From Astrothelium macrocarpum (Eukaryota > Ascomycota > Dothideomycetes > Trypetheliales > Trypetheliaceae), in assembly GCA_021030915.1 (NCBI GenBank), contig JAGEMR010000156.1, positions 1 to 64,000 of the forward strand: a stretch of 64,000 bases of DNA, given 5' to 3'. Position numbers and translations under genes: made by a program. The stretch's first letter is position 1; every line of letters starts with the position of its first letter. The notes below the pieces were generated by a model. It ran no database searches. It saw only the letters and a list, made by a program, of their open reading frames with translations, and was not told the origin of the DNA. Shown here piece by piece: positions 34,801-45,976 of the stretch.

Positions 34801-36669
34801 TTATCGGCTGAGCGCTTTTTCACGAATAAACCACGCACTCACAAAAGTACATACGACGAATCCGATTTGAAGACCGAATGCAGATTGTACGGATCGGGCA
34901 TAGCACTGTCTCACAATTGCTCTGACAGCCGGTTCCAATTCTCGAATATAAGACAAGCTTTCTCGCACGCGCTCTGCAATTTCTGCCGCGTTTTTGCCGT
35001 TACTGAGGTCACGAGCAAGCTCCGTTCGTAAAACCTGATTGCCAACAGTTGCAGAGAGAGATACGCCCATTGTACATCCAAGAGATCGGAAAAGATACGA
35101 GCATGCCGTGGCGATGGCTTGGTCCTCTGGGGAGGCATTTGCAACTGTTACGATCAGCACGCGTATATAATATTCCTAGCCCTCTGCTCATACTTAGACC
35201 TATCAGAGTTGTTGTGACACCAATACCGTTTCCATACGCACACACCATAAGCCCAACAGTGACAACTGCGATTGAGTCCAAGATAATTCCTGAGAACAGT
35301 AGAACGACGACTAGGCCGATGACGAGAATACAGTATCCAAAAATAGTTATCCAGTAATACTTCCCAGTTCGTTGCATGTAAATCCCTCCAGATAGGGATC
35401 CAAGAACCATAGTCGCTACCGCAGGCAAGAGAAGAGATCCCGCTTCGATAGGAGGGAGCCCATTGACAACCTGGTATTTGAGAGGCATATAGAAAATCGT
35501 TGCCATCCAACCACCAAGGCTAAAGAAATTACAGAGATAGCATGCGAAGAGCGATCTTTCGAAAATGATACGGCTTGGGGCAAACGGTTCGGATGCGATC
35601 TTTACTTCCACGAAGAGAAATATGGCGAAGAAAGCAATGGAGACGGCAAGGCAGACAAGGGTGAGTGTGGAAGCCCATGAGACATTACTACCGCGGTCCA
35701 AAGCGATCAGAAGCATCGAAACAGCAGCGAGCAGGGATATGGCACCCAGAAAATCGATGCGACGAAGTTTTCCTTTCCAGTCTTGGTCTCCTTTGGCGGG
35801 TAGATTAACCACAAAGTAAACAGCGGTAAACGCAATAACGCAAAGTGGTACTTGGATTAGGAAAGCCCACCTCCATCCGATGGAATCGACCAGATAGCCA
35901 CCCAATGGTGGTCCAGAAGCGGAACCAATCGAAAAGATGATATTCAGATAGCCCTGCCATTTTCCCCTTTCTCGAAGTGGGATAGCATCTGAGAAGAAAA
36001 TGCTGACTACCGTCGACATGCCGCCTCCACCAATGCCTGCAAAGGCTCGGGCCAAGATGAGGTGCGTCATGTTGGGTGCTAAGCCGCACCAGAGACAGCC
36101 GAGACCGAAGATGGTGTATGCGAAGAGGAGACAGCCTTTGCGGGAGAAGATGTCGGAGAGTTTGCCGTAGAGCGGCTGGAAGGAGGTCAGAGTGAGAAAG
36201 TATCTGCGCACGACCATTAGCAAGATGAAAACTGGTTCGAGTACAAAATCGGTCCTGTACGCTGTAGCTATCCATGACGTCTGGTTCAAAGCATTTAATT
36301 CACTGCCAATTCTCCCGTATGAAGTCACAATGAGCGTCTGATCACACGCAGCCATGAAGACCTAGCATCGAACACTTAGACATTGTTGTTTTTGTTTAAG
36401 CAGGGCTTAGGCCTTACTCCAATACCCATGGCCGGCAAGATATATTTCATCCGCTTCCTGACCTCTGGAATGCCTTCAAATTGCTTCCGTCTCCCCTCAT
36501 CATGCTCTTGCCTCTCCGCCGCACTTTCATCTCCCTGACTTGGCGCCGTTGGTCCTGTCGTTCCATTCGGCGCCACCCCATTGCTCTGGACGACAACTAT
36601 TGAGGGGTCCTTTTGTAAGAGTGGAGAAGTCTCGGTGAGGGAATTGGCATGCTCGGCGTTTTGAGACAT
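34801..36669 (-). CDS. MFS drug/H+ antiporter, DHA2-like (14 membrane segments)
   Basis: Four exons, 36669-36418, 36361-36261, 36203-35194, 35144-34801, with introns of 49-57 nt; 568 residues. A hydrophilic head of about 75 residues carries TSPLL, a dileucine-like sorting signal, and is followed by MFS helices. Clear family marks are the DQTLIVTSYGRI segment in helix 1, PLYGKLSDIFSRKG (MFS motif A between helices 2 and 3), ARAFAGIGGGGM, and GSASGPPLGG in helix 5 (motif C, the antiporter motif). The length and helix count fit the DHA2/Vba vacuolar basic amino acid and multidrug group, which exports solutes by proton exchange. The TSPLL head would suit a vacuolar location. It lies directly upstream on the same strand as the aminotransferase's 3' end, 293 bases away. 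Confidence 0.92.
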
Positions 36670-36962
36670 GATTTTCTTTTCAAGGCGGCTTGAGAGAGGT
36701 AAAGAATGGGCGAAGAAGGATTGCGGTTATGTGCATCTTGAATGCAGGGGGACGTAAGGTTCGTCCGGTAAGACGGAATGGCGCGTTGCTTTTGAAATGC
36801 ATGGATTCGACTGGGGTATTGTGGGCCATTGGTGAGCGAGGGGTTTTGGTTGGGAACAGATTACTCACCATCCCGCGCAGCGGATATGGGAACTGCCGGG
36901 TAAGTGGATAACACATTGGACGATAAGTACCTACTGAAACCGAATGACTATTTTTATGTTAC

Positions 36963-38334
36963 CTATTCTGCCAGTTTGATATCGTCAAAGTCTTTTCGAA
37001 GGAATTGTCTCAATAGCTCTAATCCTTCCCGCACTACTTCTTCCTCTTGGACGTATCCCAGCCTCACATAGCCTTTGAATTCCTCTCCAAAGGAGATGTC
37101 TCCAGGGACCAGCATCACTCCAGTCTTCTCTTGCAGCCTTTCACAAAAATCCGTTGCATCTACCGGTTTTCCGTCACGCGAGAACTTGATAAAGGAAGTC
37201 GTTCCAGCTTTGGGCTTTACCCATTCAGCATAGTCATCGTGCTTGATCATAAATTTCTCGAGTACAGCCAGATTCGTTCTAGCCAATTGCAAATTCCGTG
37301 CCAATAGATTGTGAATCGTGTCCTGACTAAGCGCAAAGGTAGCTATCTGATCGCCCAGCTGGCTTACTGAAATCACACTAAAGTCTCGAGCTCGATGGAA
37401 TTTTTCTACAAGCTCCGGATCTCTGGATGCGATCCAACCAACTCTGATGCCGGCAAGCGAGTAGGCTTTTGACAGTGAACCTGTCGCAATGACATTCTTG
37501 TAGCCCATGGATAGGATTGATGGCGGAAATTCAGGGTCCATGGGCTGTATGGAGTGGAATAAGGGCCGATATACTTCATCACATAGGATGGGAATGTTAT
37601 GCTCTTCTGCTGTGTCAATCACTGATTGAAGCCATGATTTTTTCATGACCGCCCCAGTGGGATTATTTGGATTGCTATTCAGTTTGTAAGAGATGGACTT
37701 GACGCACTTCCATGAAAGAGCAAAACATACTTTACTATGATCAATTTGGTATTAGGTCTCACCATTTTCTTTAGATCTTCAATCTCAGGTATCCAATCTT
37801 TCTCGGGTCGTGCTCTCCACAGTTCGACTTCAGCCCCTAGAGAAGCAGGATAAGAATAGAGCTGCTGATAGGTGGGATAATGACAAATGACGTGATCTCC
37901 AGGGCCTGTCAAAGTGTAGAGCACGAGTTGGTTTGCAGCAATTGCTCCTGGTGTGATTTGGATATATTCTTTCGGTAGAGGGGTTCCGACTTTAGTAGAA
38001 TAGAGTCTAGCAAGGTTGGAACGAAGGGCATCAGAGCCCGGTATTGCACCGTAGATCATCTTTGCTGATAGATCTACTACTTGAGCACCTTTCTTGTCGG
38101 ATAATGCCGCGAGCTGTTCCACGGATATCGAGGCACAACATGATTCCGAAATGTTGTACTTGGCCGTGTTCTCATGCTCATCCATGTACTAACGCAAGTC
38201 AGCACATGATCTTGCTCATGCATAGAGTGCTTTTAGAGGCGAGCCAACTTATCGTATCTAGACTAAATATGATGGATTGATGACAAGAGAAATGACATTA
38301 CCTGCTCAAGAGCAAACGATTCAAAGCGCACCAT
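36963..38334 (-). CDS. class I/II PLP-dependent aminotransferase
   Basis: Three exons, 38334-38302, 38188-37731, 37674-36963, with introns of 113 and 56 nt; 400 residues, full fold-type I length. Motifs include ITPGAIAANQLVLYTL for the phosphate-binding region, NNPNNPTGAV restored by the second intron, LCDEVYRPL with the Asp that pairs with the pyridine nitrogen, and SLSKAYSLAGIRVGW with the Schiff-base Lys near residue 232. The C-terminal domain ends with VRLGYV. It belongs to the broad aspartate/capreomycidine-synthase-like group, which transaminates or cyclises amino acids; the substrate is not decided by sequence. The first coding exon is 11 codons, chosen because it ends at a good GTAATG donor in phase. 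It is divergent from the ABC transporter at 38972. Confidence 0.92.
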
Positions 38335-38971
38335 ATTCGCTACTCTATCTGTTATGCTATGCTACTAAAGCGAATAGAAAAAAGAAATGCGAAAGAATTG
38401 CTTGCGATTTTTATCTGGCCTCTTGCATGCAGCTTCGAATGTCAAAGGGCGTAGGATTTTGCCGAAACGAGCACTGACGAACACTGTCAATCTCTGGGAT
38501 GGTCGTTGGTCCTCTACTTGACGTGTTACTAAGCTGGATAGACGTCAAAATCAGTGCCAAATCATGATGTATTCCAGCCTTGGAGAAGGGAGTTTTAGTG
38601 GCGTTACACGTGCTGGTGACAGCTCCATTGCTGCATAGGTAGATCATTGACTCTGCATCTCCGTGTCGGCCAATGTCCCCCCGATACAACTGCACGCGAT
38701 CCCTCAAGCTTCGCCTCGCTAGGCTGAAGACCTCCCCGCCACCTCAAGTACGATCGCATGATTCATGCTCCGTACTGGATAGCCACCTACACCCCCAGCT
38801 ATCGAATCACTTGAACACATTCAATCCCAGCTTATCAGCCATCATTCCGTTTCCCTAGCCTTTGCATCCGTTTTAAAAACTCTAGATGACCCGGTTACCG
38901 CAGCGATAGAGGAACCTCGGTCCCTCTGTACAACTGTTACTAACACAGCGCTTTCTCCCAAGCACCTCAGG
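38335..38971. promoter_or_regulatory. divergent promoter region, aminotransferase and ABC transporter
   Basis: 637 bases between start codons facing apart. A CT-rich segment lies in the right half. No specific site is claimed. Confidence 0.45.
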
Positions 38972-41900
38972 ATGCGGCGAACGAGATGGATCGCCTCTTG
39001 GATAACAGTGTCCAGCTTCACGAGCTTTGGTCTAGCTCAGAAATTCAGATCAAACTATTCTACAGCCAACGTCCTTCCACCAGCGTTCTCGATATTCGAT
39101 GACCGACCCGATGGTTGTCCACCATGTTTCAACTGCAACTTGGAAGATTTTCAGTGTCAACAATTTGCGGATTGCAGCAAGGCTAATGGAAGATGCGTGT
39201 GCCCTCCAGGTTACGGTGGAGAAGATTGCTCTGCACCACTATGCGGATCGTTGGCCGATGGGAGGGATAGAACACCAAGAGAGGGACAACATTGTGATTG
39301 CAAAGAAGGATGGGAGGGCATAAATTGCAATGTTTGCAAATCAGATGATGCGTGTGCCCCACTGATGCCAGAAGGAGAAGGAGACGGAGGTGTTTGCTAT
39401 CGGGAAGCACTTGTCATCAAGGAGAATTACCAGATGTGCGACATTACAAACAAGAAGATTCTTGAGTTATTGAAAGAGCGAAAAGCGCAGGCTACGTTTT
39501 CGTGCAATGCAGAAAGAGAAGATTGCAATTTTCAATTTTGGGTTGACGAGCTGGAATCCTTCTACTGCGCTCTTGATAATTGCAGCTGGTCTATTAAAAA
39601 CGAAGAAAATCGTAATAGTACAGGATACGAATGCGCCGACATTAAATGTCGTTGCATACCGGGAAGATTCCTGTGTGGTGAAGAAGGCTCGGTCGATATT
39701 GGTGAATTCTTGGACGAAGAGATTCGAGGACCAGCCAGCTTTACCTCAGTATCCACCGAAGGAGGCAGCCCTAAGGATGGGAGCAAATTCCAAGAGCCAG
39801 CCATGAATCAGTTGATTTCGAGCATATTTGGTGACGATAGTATTACCCTTCAATGCCACGCCGGAGAATGCGTCCATGTAACGGAAGTGCCTGGATACGA
39901 AAAGCCGGTCAAGAAAATCAATACCCCTTTAATTGCAGGCGTCATTGCAGGCTGCGCGCTTTTCGTCGTATTTGTCATACTACTTGTATGGTACCTATCC
40001 CACAGGTCTGCGAAAAAAAGGTACGGTCCAATACATCTATCCGACGACGACGAAGAGGAGACGGCAAAGTTGTTGGCAGATCACAAGCCAGCAGCATTGT
40101 ATTTTGAAAATGTCTCCTATCGATTGAATGGCAGAGAGATCCTCTCAAATGTATCTGGCACCGTGCATCCGGGCGAACTTATGGCAATCATGGGGGCTTC
40201 TGGAGCAGGAAAAACCACCTTTTTGGATATTCTCGCGCGGAAAAACAAGATAGGAACAACTTCTGGAAATTTCTATGTGAATGGGGAAAAGGTGCCGAAT
40301 GATGAATTCAAGGCAGTGATCGGCTTTGTTGATCAAGACGACACGATGCTTCCTACTCTTACTGTCCATGAAACTATCCTCGACAGTGCCTTGTTGAGGT
40401 TACCGAAAGACATGAAATATTCTGCTAAAGTACAAAAAGTGGAAGACGTGGAAAGACAGCTTGGTATATACCACATTAGGGACCAAGTCATCGGGTCGGA
40501 GGAAGGTAGTCGGGGTATTTCAGGTGGGGAAAAGAGACGAGTTGGAATTGCTTGTGAACTTGTTACAAGTCCAAGCATTTTGTTCCTTGATGAACCTACC
40601 AGTGGCCTGGATGCCTTCAATGCTTTCAACGTCGTCGAATGTCTGGTCAATCTTGTCAAGGTCTACAATCGCACCGTCATCTTCACGATCCACCAACCGA
40701 GGTCAAATATCGTAGCTCTTTTTGATCAGCTCGTCCTTCTAGCAAAAGGTCGGACAGTATACTCTGGTCCTCTAAACAGCTGCCAGCCCTACTTTGATCA
40801 CATAGGCTATGCCTGTCCACCTGGATTCAACATTGCAGATTACCTCGTCGACCTTACCATGCACGCCGGACAAGTTCACGACCCCATTGACGAGAATAGT
40901 TCTCTATTTGCCATCCGAGACGGGATGGGAACGAGAGCAAGCAGCGCCATTGGCGTAAAATCAATTCCCAGCATTTCCAACGTGAGCCTTGAGCACGGCG
41001 CCAGCAGTCCAGGCGACTCGGCCCGCCCACGTGCCAAGAGAAAAGCATCCATCAAGCAGCAACAAGAGCGCCACCTCTTCACTCGCAAGCGCAGTGACGC
41101 CGCCGAGACGCCCAAATCCAGCGACGAGGCGTCACTGCTGGACAATACGCTGGAGAGCACGCAGCAATGGCTCAAACTCTCCAAAACGTCGGGCGTGCCA
41201 CCACCCCAAATCCTCGACGACCCCCACCAGCTACCTCCGCCCGCGAGCGGCACAGGGACCAACCTTGACATCCTCGTGGCCAGCTATGCGGCATCAGACG
41301 TCGCGGGCTCCGTGCACGACGACATCCAAGCCGCCATTGCGAACGCCAATTCCGCCAACTCGGGCCTGCCCAATGGCGACCACCACAACCACCACCATGC
41401 CACCAACAACAACAACAACAACAACAGCAGCAGCAGCAGCAGCAGCAATGGCGTCGGCAGCAGCAACAGCCCACGCGGCGCTTCCAGTTCTACGGCGCTG
41501 GCCGGTGCTTATGGTGGGGGCAAGGTGAAGGGTTTCCGCAAAGCCAGCCTCGTCACACAACTCGCCATCCTCTCGCGGCGCACGTGGCGGAACCTCTACC
41601 GGAACCCGATGCTCATGCTCACGCACTACGCCATCGCCATCATCCTCGCCGTCTTCCTGGGCTTCCTGTTCTACGGGCTCACCGACGACATTAAGGGCTT
41701 CCAGAACCGGCTCGGCCTCTTCTTCTTCCTGCTCGCGCTCTTCGGCTTCAGCACGCTGACGTCGCTCACCGTGTTTGCGCCGGAGAGGCTGCTGTTTGTG
41801 CGCGAGAGGGCAAAGGGGTATTATCAGCCGCTGGCGTATTTTACAGCGAAGCTGTTGTTCGATATGGTGCCGTTGCGCTTGGTGCCGCCGCTCATCATGG

Positions 41901-42450
41901 GCGCCATCGTGTATCCGATGACGGGGCTAGTGCCGTCGTGGCCAGAGTTCTGGAAGTTCATCCTGTTTCTGGTGCTGTTCAATCTGGCGGCGGCAGCGAT
42001 TTGCCTGTTCCTGGGCGTGCTGATCAAGAATGCGGGAGTGGCTAATTTGATTGGGAGCTTGGTGATGCTGTTTAGTTTGCTTTTTTCGGGATTCTTATTG
42101 AATCATGAGAGTATCCCGGCGCCGATATTGTGGTTGCAAGTGGTGAGTGAAAAGAAAATATTTCTCCGGAATCAAAATGAGACAATACCCACAGGTGCTA
42201 ATGATGATCATAGCTTTCCATCTTCCACTACGGTTTCGAGGGCCTAATTGTTAATGAGGTGAGATATTTGTCACTTGTAGACAAGAAATATGGTTTAGAT
42301 ATCGAAGTTCCAGGAGCGGCTATTTTGACCTCCTTTGGCTTTGAAGTTCAAGCCTTGTGGGCCGACTGCATCGGTCTCGGGATCTTTTGCGGTGTATTCA
42401 TTATTCTCGCTTACGTAGCGATGCATGTCTTACTAGTAGAGCGAAGGTAG
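38972..42450 (+). CDS. ADP1: ABCG-family transporter with EGF-like lumenal head, Adp1-like
   Basis: Two exons, 38972-42142 and 42214-42450; 1135 residues. A signal peptide ending near GLAQ is followed by a Cys-rich lumenal region with EGF-like modules (CVCPPGYGGEDC, CDCKEGWEGINC), one membrane helix at about residues 318-340, a nucleotide-binding domain (Walker A GASGAGKTT near 407, signature GISGGEKRR near 515, Walker B LFLDEPTSGLD), a disordered linker, and about six C-terminal membrane helices. This order (head, helix, NBD, TMD) is that of yeast Adp1, a half-size reverse-orientation ABCG transporter; its substrate is not established. The acceptor at 42213 was chosen because it restores LSIFHYGFEGLIVNE. 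The linker carries a codon-repeat tract giving His, Asn and Ser runs. The linker and TMD-coding part is markedly GC-richer than the first half. Confidence 0.93.
41381..41448 (+). repeat. in-frame trinucleotide tract (CAC/AAC/AGC)
   Basis: A codon-level microsatellite inside the ABC transporter gene: CAC/AAC codons, then seven AAC-type and about seven AGC codons, giving His-rich, poly-Asn and poly-Ser runs. It sits in the cytosolic linker between the nucleotide-binding and membrane domains, so length changes in whole codons should be tolerated. Confidence 0.9.
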
Positions 42451-44812
42451 ATTTGATTTCTTTTCCTTTGTAAGGTAGTATTGTATAGTGGGATCAGAGG
42501 TCAGATTTTGGAGTAGAACCAAGATTACGGTATCCATTGAACTGGCGTAGATAAGATTACTAGCGTTTTGGGGGCCAAACTTATCTACATGCTCATTGTT
42601 TCTTTTGATGAAGAATTCCAATGCTCTGGCCGAGTTTGACTCGAACTCGACGCTCTCACCTTCTGCTACCCACACCTCGTATATTGCCATTACTCATGAC
42701 GCAGAACAAAGCTCCGTAATTGCATGATTAGGCGTGCAACAATCCTTGCGGCGGCTTCATAGCTTTATCAAAAACAATATGTTCATGATTCGAAGAGCAT
42801 GAAGATCATCCAATGTCATCATCTTACCTTTGACCTTTCACCGATTGCGTGTCGTTCCCCCATCCATAAACCCATCCCACGCAATTTCAACCCCCACGCC
42901 GTAAATGAACCTCCCACCACCCTCCACCCGCATGAACGCCATTATCATCATCTTGAAACGTGACCGCTCTTTTGTTGACTCGTTCATCTCGCAGGATGCA
43001 TCATGTCACATTGAAGACGAAAACGCTCAACGAAAATGCGATTGTCACTACCCGTTCGAAGGGGAGTATTCTTCACTGCAGAAATTTCAATGGGTGCAGC
43101 AAGGGGCCGCACCTTTAAACCTGCCTGCCCATCATCACCATTCGTCATTGCACTAAAGCAAGCCAAGGATGAACGGTCAGACATCTCCAAATAGGGCTGT
43201 GTTTACGAGGTCGCCGAAATTCGGCGGCCCTCGCGGAGGCGGGCGGAGATCCATCTATTTGGGGGTCTTGTCGGGCTTGAAGCTACTTAGTAGAGTAAAA
43301 CAGCAGTGTCAGGATTGCCTGACAAGGGGTTGGGAGCGAGGGAAAAAATTTCAAGGGCCTTGGGCAAGGAAAGGGGGACTGGCATCCGAACCCCACGAAG
43401 CACAAAATGGTCGTTGGTTAGTCAGGCTGGACAAACGCTAAGAACTTCAGACCCACGGCGCACTCGCCCATCGGCTCACGATGCCGCTGGTCCGTCCCGT
43501 CCACGCTGTACCGTAATTGTCGCGGTTGGTTTTGTTGAACCACGTTGCGCGGCTCATGGGGTCCGTCATATTAGGGGGGAATGTGGGAAAGGATCCGACG
43601 AATTTGTTCGAGGCAGAAAATGGAAAGGGAGGGAGGGGCTCTAAAACCTTAGGCGTGCGGCTAATAAGATAGATGGGCTGATTTTTTCTTTTTCTTCTGT
43701 TTTGCTGCGAGCTGTATGCCATTTGGCGTGAGCTAGCATTGCGTCCTTGGTGCTCTCCCTAGCGGGGGCAAAGACGTGTCCATCAGTTGCCCCAAGCAGG
43801 CTAGCAGACGCAGGCCGTTGCTAGGCTGCGATTAACGTTCAAAAGGAGTGGAAACGTTGCTGGAAGTTAATGGAGGGGGGATGGTGGCTGGATCGTGGCC
43901 AGCATGGAGGGATAGGATCGCCGGGCGGTGTGGGCGACTGGTGCATAAGCGCGCATGCAGTCGCTCCATCTTTTCCATCTCTGCATCTGCTGCTCGAGCT
44001 TATGCATGTGTTCCTTACCTACAGCTGCTCCTGATGCAAGACATGGGTGATTTCGATATTCTTTGCATCAAGCAGAACCTCACCGCATCTTGCTCTTTTC
44101 GTCTGCGCCCATCCAGTCTCTCGAAGCGGACTGTCGCTCGGAAAGCATGTCCCGACGCGATCTGTCTCCGTTTTCTGGGCGAGTGCTTGGAGCGACGCAG
44201 CGCTAGTTGCGCAATGCTCTCGTTACCAGATCTGGATCTGGGGAGCTTCACCGCCCTCAAAGTGTTTCATCTCGCCAGCATTCAGATTACCGCTAGGCTC
44301 CACCATCGAGACTAAGCGAATGATGTGCGCCGCCATGCTTGGCCGGTATGCTCGAATGCCGGTCCCGGGAGCAGGGGTCTGGAGCACTCGGCGTGAAGCT
44401 TCGCGAATCCTAGGAGCCACGTTCCGCTCTGTCGGTAGCGAGGTGCGTCACTCCTTCAACCGCTACTGGTTGGACGTGGCCTGTCGGATAGAACTGCCGA
44501 TGCGGCATCTCATTAACCCCCCAGACGGCAGCATCCAAAGGTGAACATTGGCCAGCTCTGACGAACAAGGCAGGTGGTCGCCGTCCTGGATCTTGGCAGT
44601 GAACACGGACCAAAAGAACGCTTCAGGTCGCTGGGTCCAAAAGCGGTCGAAGATTTTGCCGCAATGACCTCATACCCTTGCCATTTGGTGCGGTCGATCA
44701 CCTCCACAATCAAGAGATTTGGTCGATATTGACAGCTGCGCGGGTGAGATTTGTATTGCTGCATTGCTGACCACTGGCGGAATCTGGTGTCTAGTGACCA
44801 ATTGCCAGCAGC
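42451..44812. other. intergenic region
   Basis: About 2.4 kb. An 85-codon minus-strand frame at 42433-42690 has protein-like composition but no family and overlaps the transporter 3' end. A GC-rich block lies around 43.2-44.6 kb with several long two-strand shadow frames. None is accepted as a gene; the right end would be the promoter of the SMP-30 gene. Confidence 0.45.
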
Positions 44813-45976
44813 ATGTCGGACATCAAAACGTATACTGTTGATGAGGTAAGTTTTTGGCTCTCTGGTCGCACCTCGCACTCTTTTGTGACGCAGGTCCAAG
44901 GGGCGACAATTGCTGATCAGTACGAATTTCCCTGGTAGCCATATCTCAAGATTGGCTGCACTTTGGGTGAGGCTCCTTTTTGGGAGGAGTCTCGGCAAAC
45001 CTTACGTTTTGTCGACATTGTCCAGCGGCAGCTACATTTAATCAATCTAAATACGGGGCCGGTCTCACATCAAGTTCATGCAGAATTAGACATAGCCATA
45101 GGGTAACAATGCCTGACTTCTGTTTTACCACGCAATTTAGAATTTCGGACTAACCCCAATTGGAAGGACTACTGCAGACATCGAGGGCCACGAGGAAGAA
45201 ATCTTGTTTGGTGGCAAGCATGGATTTGGTGTATACTACCGAAACTCTCGCCAATATAAATACATCAAAAATTTCTGGACGGATGACGAGGTCGGACAGG
45301 GCAAGGATCATCGGTAAGCTTGCCCTTCTAGACAAATGTCCGAGAAACTTTGATCTATAACTCGAGATGTAGCATGCGTTCGAACGATGGTGCTGTAGAT
45401 GCAAAAGGCCGGTTCTGGCTGGGTACCATGAATGATCCTACTATCCAGCCGTCTCTCACCAACGAAGGCATATTATTCCGCCTAGATCCTGATCTTACCT
45501 TGCACCGGGTTTTGACTGGCGTCACCATCCCAAATGGTATCTCTTTTACCCATGACAACTCCAAATTTTTTTTTACAGACAGTGTCAAAGGGTCCATTGA
45601 CGTCTTTGATTTCGACGTTTCCACTGGCGACATCTCCAACAGACAGGTCTTCTGGAAGAGTCCAGACGAAGGTTGTGTGCCCGATGGACACTGTATGGAC
45701 GAGGAAGGCTATATTTGGGCCGCCATATGGGGCGGCGCTAAAGTTGTCAGGATTAGTTCCTCAGGTAAAGTAGTTGCACAGATCTTGCTGCCCACAAGAT
45801 GTGTAACTTGCCCTTGTTTTGTTGGTACAGATCTCTATATTACGACGGCTGCAGAAGAAGAGCCTGAGAAGTACCCAGACAGCTTGAAGTTTGGTGGAAG
45901 TTTATTTAGGTGTTCTGTTGGGATCAAGGGGGCAGGAAGATACAGATTCACGTTTGCACAAGGTATCAACGCGTGA
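44813..45976 (+). CDS. SMP-30/gluconolactonase/LRE family protein
   Basis: Four exons, 44813-44845, 44939-45102, 45167-45313, 45373-45976; 315 residues, the usual family length. Family marks in order are LGEAPFWEE with the metal-ligand Glu, TADIEG, FGGKHGFG, MRSNDGAVDAKGRFWLGTM with the Asn and Asp metal ligands, IPNGISFTHDNS, and a PDGHCMDEEGYIWAA segment with the last Asp. The fold is a six-bladed beta-propeller lactone hydrolase using a divalent metal; fungal members open sugar lactones. The intron 45103-45166 was placed at the acceptor GGAAG after a CTAAC branch site because the alternative acceptor at 45140 leads to a stop. The gene is isolated, with more than 2 kb empty on the left and over 4 kb on the right. 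Confidence 0.9.

Noticed and set aside
41294..41626. 110-codon and other frames opposite the ABC gene, with Ala/Val/Cys runs
   Set aside because: They are shadows of the AAC/AGC trinucleotide tract read on other frames.
42433..42690. 85-codon minus-strand frame overlapping the ABC transporter 3' end
   Set aside because: Composition is protein-like, but no family, no partner exons and no start context could be supported.
44047..44544. 165-codon plus-strand frame and opposing minus-strand frames before the SMP-30 gene
   Set aside because: Neither strand shows a family; frames in this GC-rich block are open on both strands. Most likely promoter sequence.
45140..45166. Acceptor at 45140 for the second SMP-30 intron and a possible frameshift
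   Set aside because: It leads to a stop codon. The acceptor at 45166 after a CTAAC branch site restores IAIG-TTADIEG, so the gene is not broken.
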